Of a DNA stretch of 64,000 nucleotides, positions 8,304-21,210 are shown one piece after another. Numbering within the stretch: position 1 is the stretch's first letter; every line of letters begins with the position of its first letter. Location: positions 173,552 through 237,551 of the forward strand of contig CAYQMN010000003.1 in assembly GCA_964418695.1 (NCBI GenBank), given 5' to 3'. The stretch comes from Prado023 sp964418695 (GTDB lineage: Bacteria > Actinomycetota > Actinomycetes > S36-B12 > CAIYMF01). A program made the translations under genes and the position numbers. The notes under the pieces were generated by a model, which was not told the origin of the DNA, ran no database searches, and saw nothing but the letters and a program-made list of their open reading frames with translations.

Positions 8304-8738
8304 GTGCGTATCACCCTCCCGGCGCGCTGCCTCGGCGGCCGCCCACATTCTCGCCCCGGCGTCTGACAGCAGCCGGGGCCGATGGCTACTCGCCGGTAAC
8401 ATAGCCGATCCCCTGACGGGTCCGGCAATCGCGTCGAGGATGCTCCGCTCGGCCACACCGCCCAGCCCGGCCCAGCCCCGCACGGCCCAGCCCAGCCCAG
8501 CCCACAGATGCTCCGGTTGTTGACATCTGCTCCGCCCCGGGGCGGAGCATCTGCCGGAAAGTGGAGCAAATCCGGAAGGTGGGGCCTATCCGGGGGGCTG
8601 GGGGGTGAGGGTGGGGCTGGGGCTGGGGGCTGAGGGTGGGGCTGGGGGGCTGGGGAGGGCAGGGGGTGCGGGCTGGGGGAGGGGGGCGAGGGGGAGAGGG
8701 CGCTGGGGGTGCGGGCTGGGGGAGGGGCGGGCAATGCG
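8304..8738. other. Gene-free stretch with palindrome and G-rich tract
   Basis: No supportable gene is present. From 8456 to 8505 there are repeats of CCCAG. A perfect 20-bp palindrome lies at 8529-8548, flanked by related words (AGATGCTCCGG, GAGCATCTGCCGG, GGAGCAAATCCGG). From about 8580 to 8735 the plus strand is a G-rich tract of GGGGCTGG and GGGGGTG repeats with almost no C, potentially able to form G-quadruplexes. Confidence 0.7.
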
Positions 8739-8771
8739 GAGAGGGCCGGGACTTGTGGTCCCGGCCCTCTC
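8739..8771 (-). terminator. Strong hairpin terminator after the 8793-10802 gene
   Basis: A perfect 14-bp stem (GAGAGGGCCGGGAC and its complement) with a 5-nt loop lies 22 nt past the stop. There is no U-run, which is common for terminators in high-GC actinomycetes. Confidence 0.75.
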
Positions 8772-8792
8772 GCTTGCTCTCAGCGCTGCCTG

Positions 8793-10802
8793 CTAGGGCT
8801 GGTCCTCCTCGACGGGAGGCAGCACGCTGGTCTCATGGCTGGGTGAGACCGGCGTCGCGGCCGTGTCGTGGGAGAACTTGTGCGCTCCCGCGATCGAGGG
8901 CGCGCTCCAGAGCTGCCCGCCGACTGCCACGGTGGCTGCGTGCCGGCCGGCGAGGCCGCGCAGCAGGAACCCGCCGCCGATGAACAGCACCAGTGCGATG
9001 AGGAGCCGGGGCAGAGTGCTGGGATGCTCGGCATCCGCAGCATCGATCCGGAACTCGTACGCACCGGCCAGCTTCGTCCCGGCAGGAGCAGTCTCCGGGA
9101 ACCCGCCGAACGGCAGCGGTGAGGTGGCCGCGGCCAGCTTCAGGCCGTGGACCTCAGCGGACAGCGTGTCCAGATGCTCGATGGCTGCTGCCGCCGCATC
9201 CTTGCCGGACTCGATCGCCGTCTTGGCCTCGGCAGCGGCCGACTGGATCGCGACCGCCATCGCCCCGGCCCAGACGGAGAGCTCGCTCTTGATCCCGCCC
9301 ATGCCCTCGTTGATCTTGGCCATGCCTTGCTGCACGTCCTGGCCACCAGGCGAGGAGATGATGCCGTCGACGATCTCGTCCACGGTGGGCAGACCGTCCT
9401 GCAGTTCGACGAGCGTGTCGCGGAGGCTGATCAGCCTCTTCTCGAGAAGCGGAAGCCTGCTGGACAGGGTCTCGAGAAGGGCGTCCACGCCAGGCAGAGC
9501 AGGCCCGACCTTCTCGAACACCGCAGCGGCCGTCTGGAAGTCCTTGCTCTTGAGCTTCGTCAGGGCCTCTTCGCAGGCCTTCGGACGGCCCTCGTCGTCA
9601 TCGATCGTGGGCGGGGCGGCGCAGTACGCGGGGATGTCGTCGATGGTCATCGCCCAGTCGGCGAGATTCGCCACTTCCTTGCTGAGCTCTTCCAGGGCCT
9701 CGGCATCCCCGGGGGTCATCGCGTCGCTCCACTGCTGAAGCTTCTCCATGTCGACGTCCTCGAGGTCCTCGATGACACCATTGAGCTCCTCGATCCACCC
9801 GGGCAGCTTCTCGACGAACGTCGGGCCATCATCCTCGCCGTCGTCGGCGGTGAGCTGGTCGAGGCCCTTGATGACCTGCGCGAGACCGTCCTGGACCAGA
9901 GCCTTGTCAGCGCTGGTGTTGGGCGGGGGCACGCCGGCCTTCGCCGAGGCCTCGGCAGCGGCCTCCTCGGCCGTCTGCTCGTCCTCCGGCGCGATGTACA
10001 CCGGCGACGCCTGGATCAGCATCTTGGGGATCTGGACGTTCTCGACGTTGGCAGACCACCCGAAGGAGGCGATGCCGTCCTCGGCGATCGGCCGGAACGG
10101 CAGCTTGATCCACTTGACCAGCCAGTTGCCGCGGCCGTCCGCACCGAGCATGGCGCCGTGACCGGCGTTCAGCCCGGCGAACCGGAAGGGCAGCAGCGTC
10201 GAGGCCTCGGCGACCCACGGCACGTCGGCCTGGACCTTCTTGGTGACCTCCTCGCCGCTGATCGAGTCGATGGTGACGTCCATCTCCTGGGTCGACTTGT
10301 TGATCAGCGAGTACTTGGCCGTGACCTGGCCGGACTTGCCGCGCAGGTCCTCGGCCGTGATCGGCTGTCCGTCGAGGGTGAACTCGACCTTCAGCTCCAT
10401 CGGCAGCGCCTGGTCCTGCGGGAACAGGCTGACCGAGCGGCCGACGCCGACGCCGTTGTCCGCGATCGGGATGTTGTAGACGCCCATCCCGTTCTCTTGG
10501 TGGATGAACCCGAACTTCTCCAGGTTGTGCAGCGCCTTGCCGTTCTCCGGGCTCTTCACCGTCACCGTCGTGCCGGGCTCCCCGCTGACGGTGATCTGAG
10601 TCGCAGCCCAGCGGTAGTTGAGCGCCTGCGCGTTCTGCGTGCCGTCGGCGTTGACGCGAACCTGGAGGCTCTGGCCGATCGAGTTGGTGCTCTCCAGCGG
10701 GGTCAGCGGCTCGTCATCGGCCCACGCCGCGGTGGGCCCGAGCACCAGTGCCACCGAGGCGGTGGCGGCAAGCGCCGTCGTCAGTCGTCGGTTGAGCGTC
10801 AC
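8793..10802 (-). CDS. Secreted, C-terminally membrane-anchored protein of unknown function
   Basis: The product is 669 aa and I do not recognise the family. A Sec signal peptide covers about residues 1-29, with likely cleavage after TAAWA. A beta-rich region follows (about 35-290), then an acidic helical, coiled-coil-prone region (about 290-570). Near residue 600 is one membrane helix, LPRLLIALVLFIGGGFLLRG, followed by a hydrophilic tail of about 45 aa. The layout suggests an extracellular domain on a stalk. The GTG start overlaps the stop of the upstream membrane protein gene (GTGA), so the two are translationally coupled and probably act together. A strong hairpin terminates the unit. Confidence 0.75.
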   Translation of the reverse strand: MTLNRRLTTALAATASVALVLGPTAAWADDEPLTPLESTNSIGQSLQVRVNADGTQNAQALNYRWAATQITVSGEPGTTVTVKSPENGKALHNLEKFGFIHQENGMGVYNIPIADNGVGVGRSVSLFPQDQALPMELKVEFTLDGQPITAEDLRGKSGQVTAKYSLINKSTQEMDVTIDSISGEEVTKKVQADVPWVAEASTLLPFRFAGLNAGHGAMLGADGRGNWLVKWIKLPFRPIAEDGIASFGWSANVENVQIPKMLIQASPVYIAPEDEQTAEEAAAEASAKAGVPPPNTSADKALVQDGLAQVIKGLDQLTADDGEDDGPTFVEKLPGWIEELNGVIEDLEDVDMEKLQQWSDAMTPGDAEALEELSKEVANLADWAMTIDDIPAYCAAPPTIDDDEGRPKACEEALTKLKSKDFQTAAAVFEKVGPALPGVDALLETLSSRLPLLEKRLISLRDTLVELQDGLPTVDEIVDGIISSPGGQDVQQGMAKINEGMGGIKSELSVWAGAMAVAIQSAAAEAKTAIESGKDAAAAAIEHLDTLSAEVHGLKLAAATSPLPFGGFPETAPAGTKLAGAYEFRIDAADAEHPSTLPRLLIALVLFIGGGFLLRGLAGRHAATVAVGGQLWSAPSIAGAHKFSHDTAATPVSPSHETSVLPPVEEDQP

Positions 10803-11353
10803 TGGGCCACCCCCGCGTTCGCGATCTTCTCTGCTTCCTTGGCCGCTGCGGCCTCCTCGTCGCTGGCCACGAACATGCGGATGAGCACGCCGGCGAGGAA
10901 GCCGAGTGCCAGCGGGAACGCCGTCTGGCCCAGCGCGATCGGCATCGCGACGTTGAGGCCCTGTGGGTCGAGGTTGAACGTGGTCGCGAAGACCGCGGTC
11001 ATGGCGCCCTCACCCAGGATGATCGCCATGTAGGTGACCTGGCTGCGGGTCCACGTGGCCGACAGTGCGGCGAGCAGCAGCGGGATGATCCCACCGATCA
11101 GCAGGCCGTTGATCGTGTCGGGCATCAGCAGCGCGCCGATCGTGAAGCCGAGACCGGCGAACACGACGCCGAGGAGCATCCACAGCCCGCGGGCGAAGGC
11201 ACGGTCTGGACGGCCGAGCTGAGCGCCGACGAAGCCGGCGCCCACGGCCGCAGCCGCGGTGAGCATGGTGGTCGGCCCGCCCAGCGGGCCAGCCAACCGG
11301 ACGACCACTAATGCAAGGATCATGCCTAGGCAGGATGCCCATACGCGTCCCAT
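10799..11353 (-). CDS. Small polytopic membrane protein of unknown function
   Basis: The product is 184 aa, almost all hydrophobic. About five membrane segments are visible: near residues 5-22, 30-48, 57-75, 84-100 and 137-160. A charged C-terminal tail is rich in Ala, Glu and Lys. I recognise no family motif. Its stop overlaps the GTG of the 669-aa anchored protein, so the pair likely forms one membrane complex. RNA for the pair probably starts in the 11354-11563 gap. Confidence 0.75.
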   Translation of the reverse strand: MGRVWASCLGMILALVVVRLAGPLGGPTTMLTAAAAVGAGFVGAQLGRPDRAFARGLWMLLGVVFAGLGFTIGALLMPDTINGLLIGGIIPLLLAALSATWTRSQVTYMAIILGEGAMTAVFATTFNLDPQGLNVAMPIALGQTAFPLALGFLAGVLIRMFVASDEEAAAAKEAEKIANAGVAQ

Positions 11354-11563
11354 CAGTGTTCCTTCCTAGTAGAAGAACATTTCCCCGCGAAAGTAGCGGC
11401 ACGCGTGCTCACGTTGCTCACTCACAGCGACTGATTCGCCACGAAATCTCCCGGGGCGTGGACGGGCCGGGACATGGGGGAAGCGCCGATGCCGCCCCGT
11501 GCGTCATGGGGCGCCGCCCGTGCGCGACGAGGCGCCGGGCGGTCGATGCCAAGGGCGTGCGGC

Positions 11564-13792
11564 TCAGGCCTCCCCGGCCAGCCACTCCGCCGGGTCGATG
11601 AAGCTGCCCGATCCCCAGCCGTCGCCGCCCGTGGTGACCTCGAAATGCAGATGCGAGCCGCTGGAGTTGCCGGTGTTCCCGACTTCGCCGACCTTGTCAC
11701 CGACGGTGACCTCCTCGCCCTCGCTCACGCTGATCGAGGACAGGTGGTTGTAGGTCGTGTAGTAGCCGTCGTCGTGCTCGATGACCACGCGGTTGCCGTA
11801 CGCGCCACCGCTGCTGACCTCCACGACCGTGCCGCTGGCCGCCGCGGTGACGTCGGTGCCGGTCGGGGCGGCGTAGTCCACGCCGGTGTGGGTGCCGGTG
11901 CTCCACATCGGCCCGCTGACGCCGTAGTCGGTGCTGATGTCGTAGCCCTCGACCGGCGACTGGCGCTGGCTGGCCACTGCCTCCTGCTCGGCCTTCGCCA
12001 CCGCGGAGGCCTCCTCGTGCTCGGCGTCGGCCTGCGTGACGTCGGTGGCCTGCGCCTCCATGGCCAGGTAGGCCTCGTTGGCCTCCAGTGCGGCCTCCTC
12101 GTAGGCCACGAGCGCCTCGTCGGCAGCCTGGGTCGCGGCGGCCAGGTCGTCGGCCGCTTCCTGTCGGGCCGCCTGCGCCTCGGCGACCTCCTCGTCGCTG
12201 GCGGTGCCGGGCACCGCGGCGCTCAGCCCGGTGCCCTGGCTGATGACGTCCTCGGTCGCTGCGACGGTCTCGTCGTAGGCGGCCTGGGCGGCGGTCAGCT
12301 CGGCGGAGGCCTCCGCGGCCTGCTCAGCGGCCTTGTCGGCGTCCTTCTGCTTGTCCACCGACTTGTCTTGAGCCTTCTCGAAGTCCTTCTCGGCCTCGTT
12401 CAGCTCGTCCTTGGTGTCCTCGGCCTTGTCCTGGGACTTCTGGGCGTCCTTCACCGAGACCTCGTCGGCATCCACGTCCACGTCGTCGGCCTTGACGTTG
12501 TCGGCCTCCTCGGGGGTGACCTCCTTCGGGTCCACGGAGCCCGGCGCCAGCGTCTCGGCCTCGTCGGCCTCCTCCTCGGCGGCGCCCTCATCGGCGGCGG
12601 CATCATCCGTGGCGCCCTCGTCGGCGTCGCCGTCCTCGTCCTTGGCGGCGGCCTCCGAAGCCTCCTCAGCCTCCTCCGTCTCGGCCTCTGCGGCCTCGAC
12701 GTCCTGGCCGGTCTCCTCGGCCAGCGCCGCTCTGGCTGATCGCGCGCTCTCCTGCGCTTGGTCGTGCGCCTCGGCCACCTCGGCCGGCGAGGCGCCCTGG
12801 GCGGCCTGGTCGAGCGCAGCCTCGTAGTCGGTGACGGTCTGGGAGATGCTGGCCTCGGCCCGGTCGCGGCTGGAGGCAGCGCCTGCCGGGGCCGCTGCGC
12901 CGATGGCGCCGAGGGCGAGCAGGCCCGCCGCGCCGGCCTTCACCATGGTCGGCGAGACGATGCCGAGCCGGACCGCGTCGAGCACGAGCAGGAACGGCAC
13001 GTCGGTCTGGGTGAGCACCGCGTTCGGAATCGCTCCGGGCCCTTGCAACCCGGTCGCCGCACGCAGGCGCTTGGCCCGGCCGAAGCGTCCACCGAGCTTG
13101 ACGTCGCCCAGGTGGTCGATCACCAGCTGGTAGTCCCCCGAGCGCAGCTGATCCAGCACGACCGAGACCGGGTCGGTCACCTCGTCGACCAGGATCCAGT
13201 TCGCCCGCCGGCCGGCCTCCTCGATTCGGCGCAGGGCCTGGTCGTAGAGGTCGCGGTCGCGGGCCCCGGCGAACAGGTCGCGGACCGTCTCGATCTTCTT
13301 GGGCAGCGGCTCGCCGGGCGCGCCGAGGACCAGGACGTCCAGCTCGGCGTCGGTGGAGGTGGCCGAGGCGACGGCGATCAGGGTCATCAGCCCGGAGGGC
13401 TTGCCGTCTTCGAGATTGATGACGCACAGGATGCGGTCAATCGCGCTGACCTCGCTGCCCATCATGAGGGCGGCGAACCCGGGCAGGTCCTCGGTGGCGT
13501 GCCGGCCGGTGCACTCCAGCAGCTGCACCAGGAGGTCCTGGGGCGCGGCCAGGTCGCGGCGCAGGCCCACCCAGGGGACGGTCGCGCGCTGGGCGAACTT
13601 GAACGCCCGATCCAGGGTCACCGCACCCTTCTCCGGATGCACCAGGTTGATGCCCGCGGGCAGACCCTCGGCGCCCTCGGCGACCAGGACGTGCACCTTC
13701 TCCCAGGCCTCCAGCGCGACCGCCGGGAGCACGCGGCTCGCCGGTGCGTCGTCGACCATCACCACGATCCCCTGCGAGAGATATCGCGCCAT
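11564..13792 (-). CDS. USP-like / transmembrane / acidic coiled-coil / M23 (LytM) protein
   Basis: The product is 742 aa. Residues 1-275 look like cytosolic universal-stress-protein-type alpha/beta folds (ILCVINLEDGKPSGL, then LTQTDVPFLLVLD). One membrane segment or signal anchor lies near 280-303 (GLLALGAIGAAAPAGA). Residues about 306-620 are a long acidic, Ala/Glu/Asp-rich coiled coil. The last 110 residues are an M23 domain with HTGVDYAAPTGT and the metal ligand motif HLHFEV. M23 enzymes cut peptidoglycan cross-bridges; such coiled coils often control amidases or septal enzymes. The start is set by GGAGG 6 nt before ATG 13792. The gene is divergent from dnaK. Confidence 0.82.
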   Translation of the reverse strand: MARYLSQGIVVMVDDAPASRVLPAVALEAWEKVHVLVAEGAEGLPAGINLVHPEKGAVTLDRAFKFAQRATVPWVGLRRDLAAPQDLLVQLLECTGRHATEDLPGFAALMMGSEVSAIDRILCVINLEDGKPSGLMTLIAVASATSTDAELDVLVLGAPGEPLPKKIETVRDLFAGARDRDLYDQALRRIEEAGRRANWILVDEVTDPVSVVLDQLRSGDYQLVIDHLGDVKLGGRFGRAKRLRAATGLQGPGAIPNAVLTQTDVPFLLVLDAVRLGIVSPTMVKAGAAGLLALGAIGAAAPAGAASSRDRAEASISQTVTDYEAALDQAAQGASPAEVAEAHDQAQESARSARAALAEETGQDVEAAEAETEEAEEASEAAAKDEDGDADEGATDDAAADEGAAEEEADEAETLAPGSVDPKEVTPEEADNVKADDVDVDADEVSVKDAQKSQDKAEDTKDELNEAEKDFEKAQDKSVDKQKDADKAAEQAAEASAELTAAQAAYDETVAATEDVISQGTGLSAAVPGTASDEEVAEAQAARQEAADDLAAATQAADEALVAYEEAALEANEAYLAMEAQATDVTQADAEHEEASAVAKAEQEAVASQRQSPVEGYDISTDYGVSGPMWSTGTHTGVDYAAPTGTDVTAAASGTVVEVSSGGAYGNRVVIEHDDGYYTTYNHLSSISVSEGEEVTVGDKVGEVGNTGNSSGSHLHFEVTTGGDGWGSGSFIDPAEWLAGEA

Positions 13793-13984
13793 CGTGCACC
13801 TCCATCCGCGCCACCGGGACACCTCTGTCACCGCCCCGCTCCCCGACGAGCGCATGCATAGGAAGTCTTGCGGTGTCAAGTATGGGATGACGATGTGGTG
13901 GAGGTCACGCCGGGTAGCCACACCGCGCCGATCTCGCGCACGAGACGGGCCGTGAGCCGCCGACCGCGACCGCGGGAACGGTCA

Positions 13985-14005
13985 CTTGAGTCGAAGTGGC
14001 TCAAG
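13985..14005 (+). promoter_or_regulatory. HAIR element, HspR operator of the dnaK operon
   Basis: CTTGAGT, 7 nt, then GCTCAAG. This matches the HspR inverted repeat consensus (CTTGAGT-N7-ACTCAAG) at 13 of 14 positions. It lies just upstream of the dnaK promoter, and hspR is the fourth gene of the same operon, so feedback repression is expected. Confidence 0.9.
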
Positions 14006-14021
14006 TGATGTGCGTCAGGAC

Positions 14022-14052
14022 TTGCATCTTCCAGGAGTTCCGGCAGAATAGT
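14022..14052 (+). promoter_or_regulatory. Probable dnaK operon promoter
   Basis: A TTGCAT -35-like box at 14022-14027 is followed after 16 nt by CAGAAT (14044-14049), with AATAGT as a second -10 option. The HAIR site lies directly upstream. The assignment is by eye and the exact start site is unknown. Confidence 0.45.
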
Positions 14053-14109
14053 TCCCGTACATCTTCGGAGGCAGACCTCCGAACCCCAGAACGAGAGGAA
14101 CCACCTTCC

Positions 14110-15956
<1,847 letters not shown>

Positions 15957-15960
<4 letters not shown>

Positions 15961-16649
15961 GCGACCCGGATCGCGACCGTCCGGCTGGGGGGTTCGTCCC
16001 CCCGGCCGGCGGGGAGGGCGACGCTGCGCAGGAGCAGCCCGCGCCCGGACCCGGTGAGGAGCAGGACGAGGTCATCGAGGGCGAGATCGTCGAGCCCACG
16101 ACCGCTGGGCAGGCCGAGGCCGATGCGCTGCTGGCCGAGGCGCTGGACGCCGAGGACATCGAGGCCCAGTTCAGCGCGGCCGAGGCCGATGCCCTGGCGG
16201 CGGCCGCGAGTCGTGCCGGGGCGCCGACCGGAACCCCGGACCCGGTGGCCGTCCTGACCGCGGACCTGCAGCGGGTCCACGCCGAGTACTCCAACTACCG
16301 CAAGCGCGTCGAGCGCGACCGGGAGCTGGTCCGCGAGCGGGCCGTCGAGGCGGTGCTGGCCGACCTGCTGCCGGTGCTCGACGACCTGGGCCGGGCCGAG
16401 GAGCACGGCGAGCTGGTCGGCGGCTTCAAGGCCGTCGGCGAGGCCATCCGCGCGACCCTGGCCAAGCACGGGCTGAGCCCCTTCGGGGCGCCCGGCGAGG
16501 CCTTCGACCCGACCCGGCACGAGGCGCTCATGCGCGAGGTGGCCGAGGGCGTGGACGAGCCGACGGTGGTCCGTGTGTTCCAGGTGGGCTACGAGCTGCG
16601 CGGCCGGATCGTGCGCCCGGCGCGCGTCTCCGTGGCGGGGACCGACTGA
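15957..16649 (+). CDS. grpE: Nucleotide exchange factor GrpE
   Basis: The product is 230 aa. A long acidic, disordered N-terminal region (about 90 aa) precedes the GrpE coiled coil, which has LQRVHAEYSNYRKRVERDRE near 103-122. The C-terminal beta domain has FDPTRHEALMR and VFQVGYELRGRIVRPARV. It releases ADP from DnaK. The GTG start overlaps the dnaK stop by 4 nt (GTGA), implying coupled translation. Confidence 0.96.
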
Positions 16650-16684
16650 GGGATGCGACCGAACAGGAGGGAGGTGGGGGCGCG

Positions 16685-17983
16685 ATGAGCACCAAGGACT
16701 GGATCGAGAAGGACTACTACAAGGTTCTGGGCGTCAAGAAGGATGCGACGGCCGACGAGATCAAGAAGGCCTACCGGCCGCTGGCGCGCACCCACCATCC
16801 CGACAAGAACCCGGGCAACAAGGCGGCCGAGGACAAGTTCAAGGAGATCTCCGAGGCCTACGACGTCCTCTCCGACGCCAAGAAGCGCAAGGAGTACGAC
16901 GAGGCCCGGGCCATGTTCTCCGGCCGGGGCGGGTTCCGGTTCCCTGGCGCGGGAGGTGGGAACAGCGGGGGCAACGTCTCGATGGAGGAGATGCTGCGCC
17001 AGATGCGCCAGCAGGGCGGGTCCGGTGGCGGTGGCTTCACCGGCGGGCTGGGCGACCTGCTGGGCGGGCTGTTCAACCGGGGCGGCGGCACCGCGGGGCC
17101 CCCGCCGCGCACGTCGGTGCGCCCGGCCCGCCGCGGCGCCGACATCGAGAGCGAGGCGACCATCGGGTTCGCCGAGGCGCTCGACGGCGTCACCGTCTCG
17201 CTGCGGCTGACCACCGACGAGCCGTGCGCGACGTGCCAGGGCACCGGCGCGGCGAAGGGCACGATGCCGCGCATGTGCCCGGCCTGCGACGGCCAGGGGC
17301 AGGTGCTGCGCAGCGGTGGCGCGGGCGGCTTCGCGCTGCCCGAGCCCTGCCGCGACTGCCGCGGCCGGGGCATGGTCGTGGACAGCCCGTGCCCGGACTG
17401 CTCCGGCTCGGGGCACTCCAAGGCGGCCCGCCCGGTGAACGCGCGGATCCCGGCCGGCGTCTCGGACGGGGCCAAGATCCGGTTGAAGGGCAAGGGCGCC
17501 TCGGGCGAGAACGGCGGGCCGCCCGGCGACCTGTTCATCGTGGTCCACGTGGGCTCCGATCCGGTGTTCGGCCGGACCGGCGACAACGTGACCGTGACGG
17601 TCCCGGTGTCGTTCGCCGAGGCCGCGCTCGGGGCCGACATCCCGGTGCCCCTACCGCGCGGCGGCCGGGTCACCCTGAAGATCCCGGCGGGCACCGCCAA
17701 CGGGCGCACGTTCCGGGTGCGCGGGCGAGGTGCGGCGCGCCGCGACGCGACCTACGGCGACCTGCTGGTCAGCGTCGAAGTGGTCGTCCCGCGGGTGCTC
17801 GACCAGCAGGCCCGTGAGGCGCTGGCGGCCTTCGCGGCGGCCGCGCCCGACGGTGACCCGCGAGCCGAGCTGCTGGCCCGCGCCGACTCGCGCACCGCCG
17901 GTGCGGCCAGCCGCGGTGCGGCCGGGGGACCGGCCGGAGCGGCGAGCGGCACCACCGGACCGGCCGGGCCGGCGAGCGGCTGA
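16685..17983 (+). CDS. dnaJ: Chaperone DnaJ (Hsp40), full type I
   Basis: The product is 432 aa. The J domain covers residues about 8-75, with the HPD motif in RTHHPDKNPG that stimulates DnaK ATPase. A Gly/Phe-rich region follows, then four zinc-finger repeats (CATCQGTG, CPACDGQG, CRDCRGRG, CPDCSGSG) and the C-terminal substrate-binding domains. An Ala/Gly-rich tail of about 35 aa ends the protein. GGAGGGAGGTGG precedes the ATG. It is third in the heat-shock operon, 35 nt after grpE. Confidence 0.97.
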   Translation: MSTKDWIEKDYYKVLGVKKDATADEIKKAYRPLARTHHPDKNPGNKAAEDKFKEISEAYDVLSDAKKRKEYDEARAMFSGRGGFRFPGAGGGNSGGNVSMEEMLRQMRQQGGSGGGGFTGGLGDLLGGLFNRGGGTAGPPPRTSVRPARRGADIESEATIGFAEALDGVTVSLRLTTDEPCATCQGTGAAKGTMPRMCPACDGQGQVLRSGGAGGFALPEPCRDCRGRGMVVDSPCPDCSGSGHSKAARPVNARIPAGVSDGAKIRLKGKGASGENGGPPGDLFIVVHVGSDPVFGRTGDNVTVTVPVSFAEAALGADIPVPLPRGGRVTLKIPAGTANGRTFRVRGRGAARRDATYGDLLVSVEVVVPRVLDQQAREALAAFAAAAPDGDPRAELLARADSRTAGAASRGAAGGPAGAASGTTGPAGPASG

Positions 17984-17993
17984 GGAGGTGCTC

Positions 17994-18323
17994 ATGGATC
18001 TCGACGACGACACCCCCGTCTACGTGATCTCCGTGGCGGCCAGCCTGGCCGGGCTGCACCCGCAGACCCTGCGGCAGTACGACCGGCTTGGCCTGGTCTC
18101 GCCTGAGCGCACCGGCGGGCGCAACCGCCTCTACTCGACCCGGGACATCGCGCGCCTGCGCGAGGTCACCCGGCTGGCCTCCGACGGGGTCAACCTGACC
18201 GGGATCGTGCGCATCCTCGAGCTCGAGCGCGAGCTGGACCGGATCCGCCAGCGGCTGGCCGCCGTCGAGCGCCAGGAGCGCTCCACGGCGCTGGTCATCT
18301 GGCGCCCGGACCGCCGCCGCTGA
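17994..18323 (+). CDS. hspR: Heat-shock repressor HspR (MerR family)
   Basis: The product is 109 aa. It has the MerR-type winged helix: VYVISVAASLAGLHPQTLRQ, then GLVSPERTGGRNRLYSTRDI, followed by a helical dimerisation segment. HspR binds HAIR sites and uses DnaK as corepressor, so heat-engaged DnaK relieves repression. Start ATG 17994 has GAGGAGGTG 4 nt upstream and lies 10 nt after dnaJ. The operator at 13985 and this gene in the same operon close the feedback loop. Confidence 0.95.
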   Translation: MDLDDDTPVYVISVAASLAGLHPQTLRQYDRLGLVSPERTGGRNRLYSTRDIARLREVTRLASDGVNLTGIVRILELERELDRIRQRLAAVERQERSTALVIWRPDRRR

Positions 18324-18356
18324 CGTGACCCGCCCGCCCGCCGCCACCGCCGCCGA

Positions 18357-18403
18357 GTTGGTAGTCAATTCGGCCAACTCAGTTCGCCATATTCACTACC
18401 AAC
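18357..18403. repeat. Palindromic repeat family A, copy 1
   Basis: A 47-bp imperfect palindrome beginning GTTGGTAGT and ending ACTACCAAC, here extended to GAGTTGG/CCAACTC at 18355-18405. It lies between hspR and clpB, ending about 22 nt before the clpB start. In RNA it would fold into a long hairpin in the clpB leader. Related copies are at 43974, 45010 and 58642. Confidence 0.9.
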
Positions 18404-18425
18404 TCAGCAGACCGAAGGGAATCTG

Positions 18426-21008
<2,583 letters not shown>

Positions 21009-21099
21009 GCGCCCCCGGGAGAGGTCTCGACAAGCACACTGGACCGGCGGGGGTTGGGTTCCAGTGCGGGGTTCGAGCGGCGAGGGTTGGGTTCGCGGG

Positions 21100-21200
21100 G
21101 GACTGGGCCGTTCGTCGGTCGAGCTCGACGCGCGACCATGCCGGTGCTGGGCGGATCGGCCTGGGCGGAGGGACTGGGCCGTTCGTCGGTCGAGCTCGAC
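21100..21200. repeat. Two 30-bp direct repeats
   Basis: The sequence from GGACTGGGCCG to GAGCTCGAC occurs at 21100-21129 and 21171-21200, 71 bp apart and identical. It sits in the gap between clpB and the VOC gene. No gene is seen here. Confidence 0.8.
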
Positions 21201-21210
21201 CTCGCGCGGG

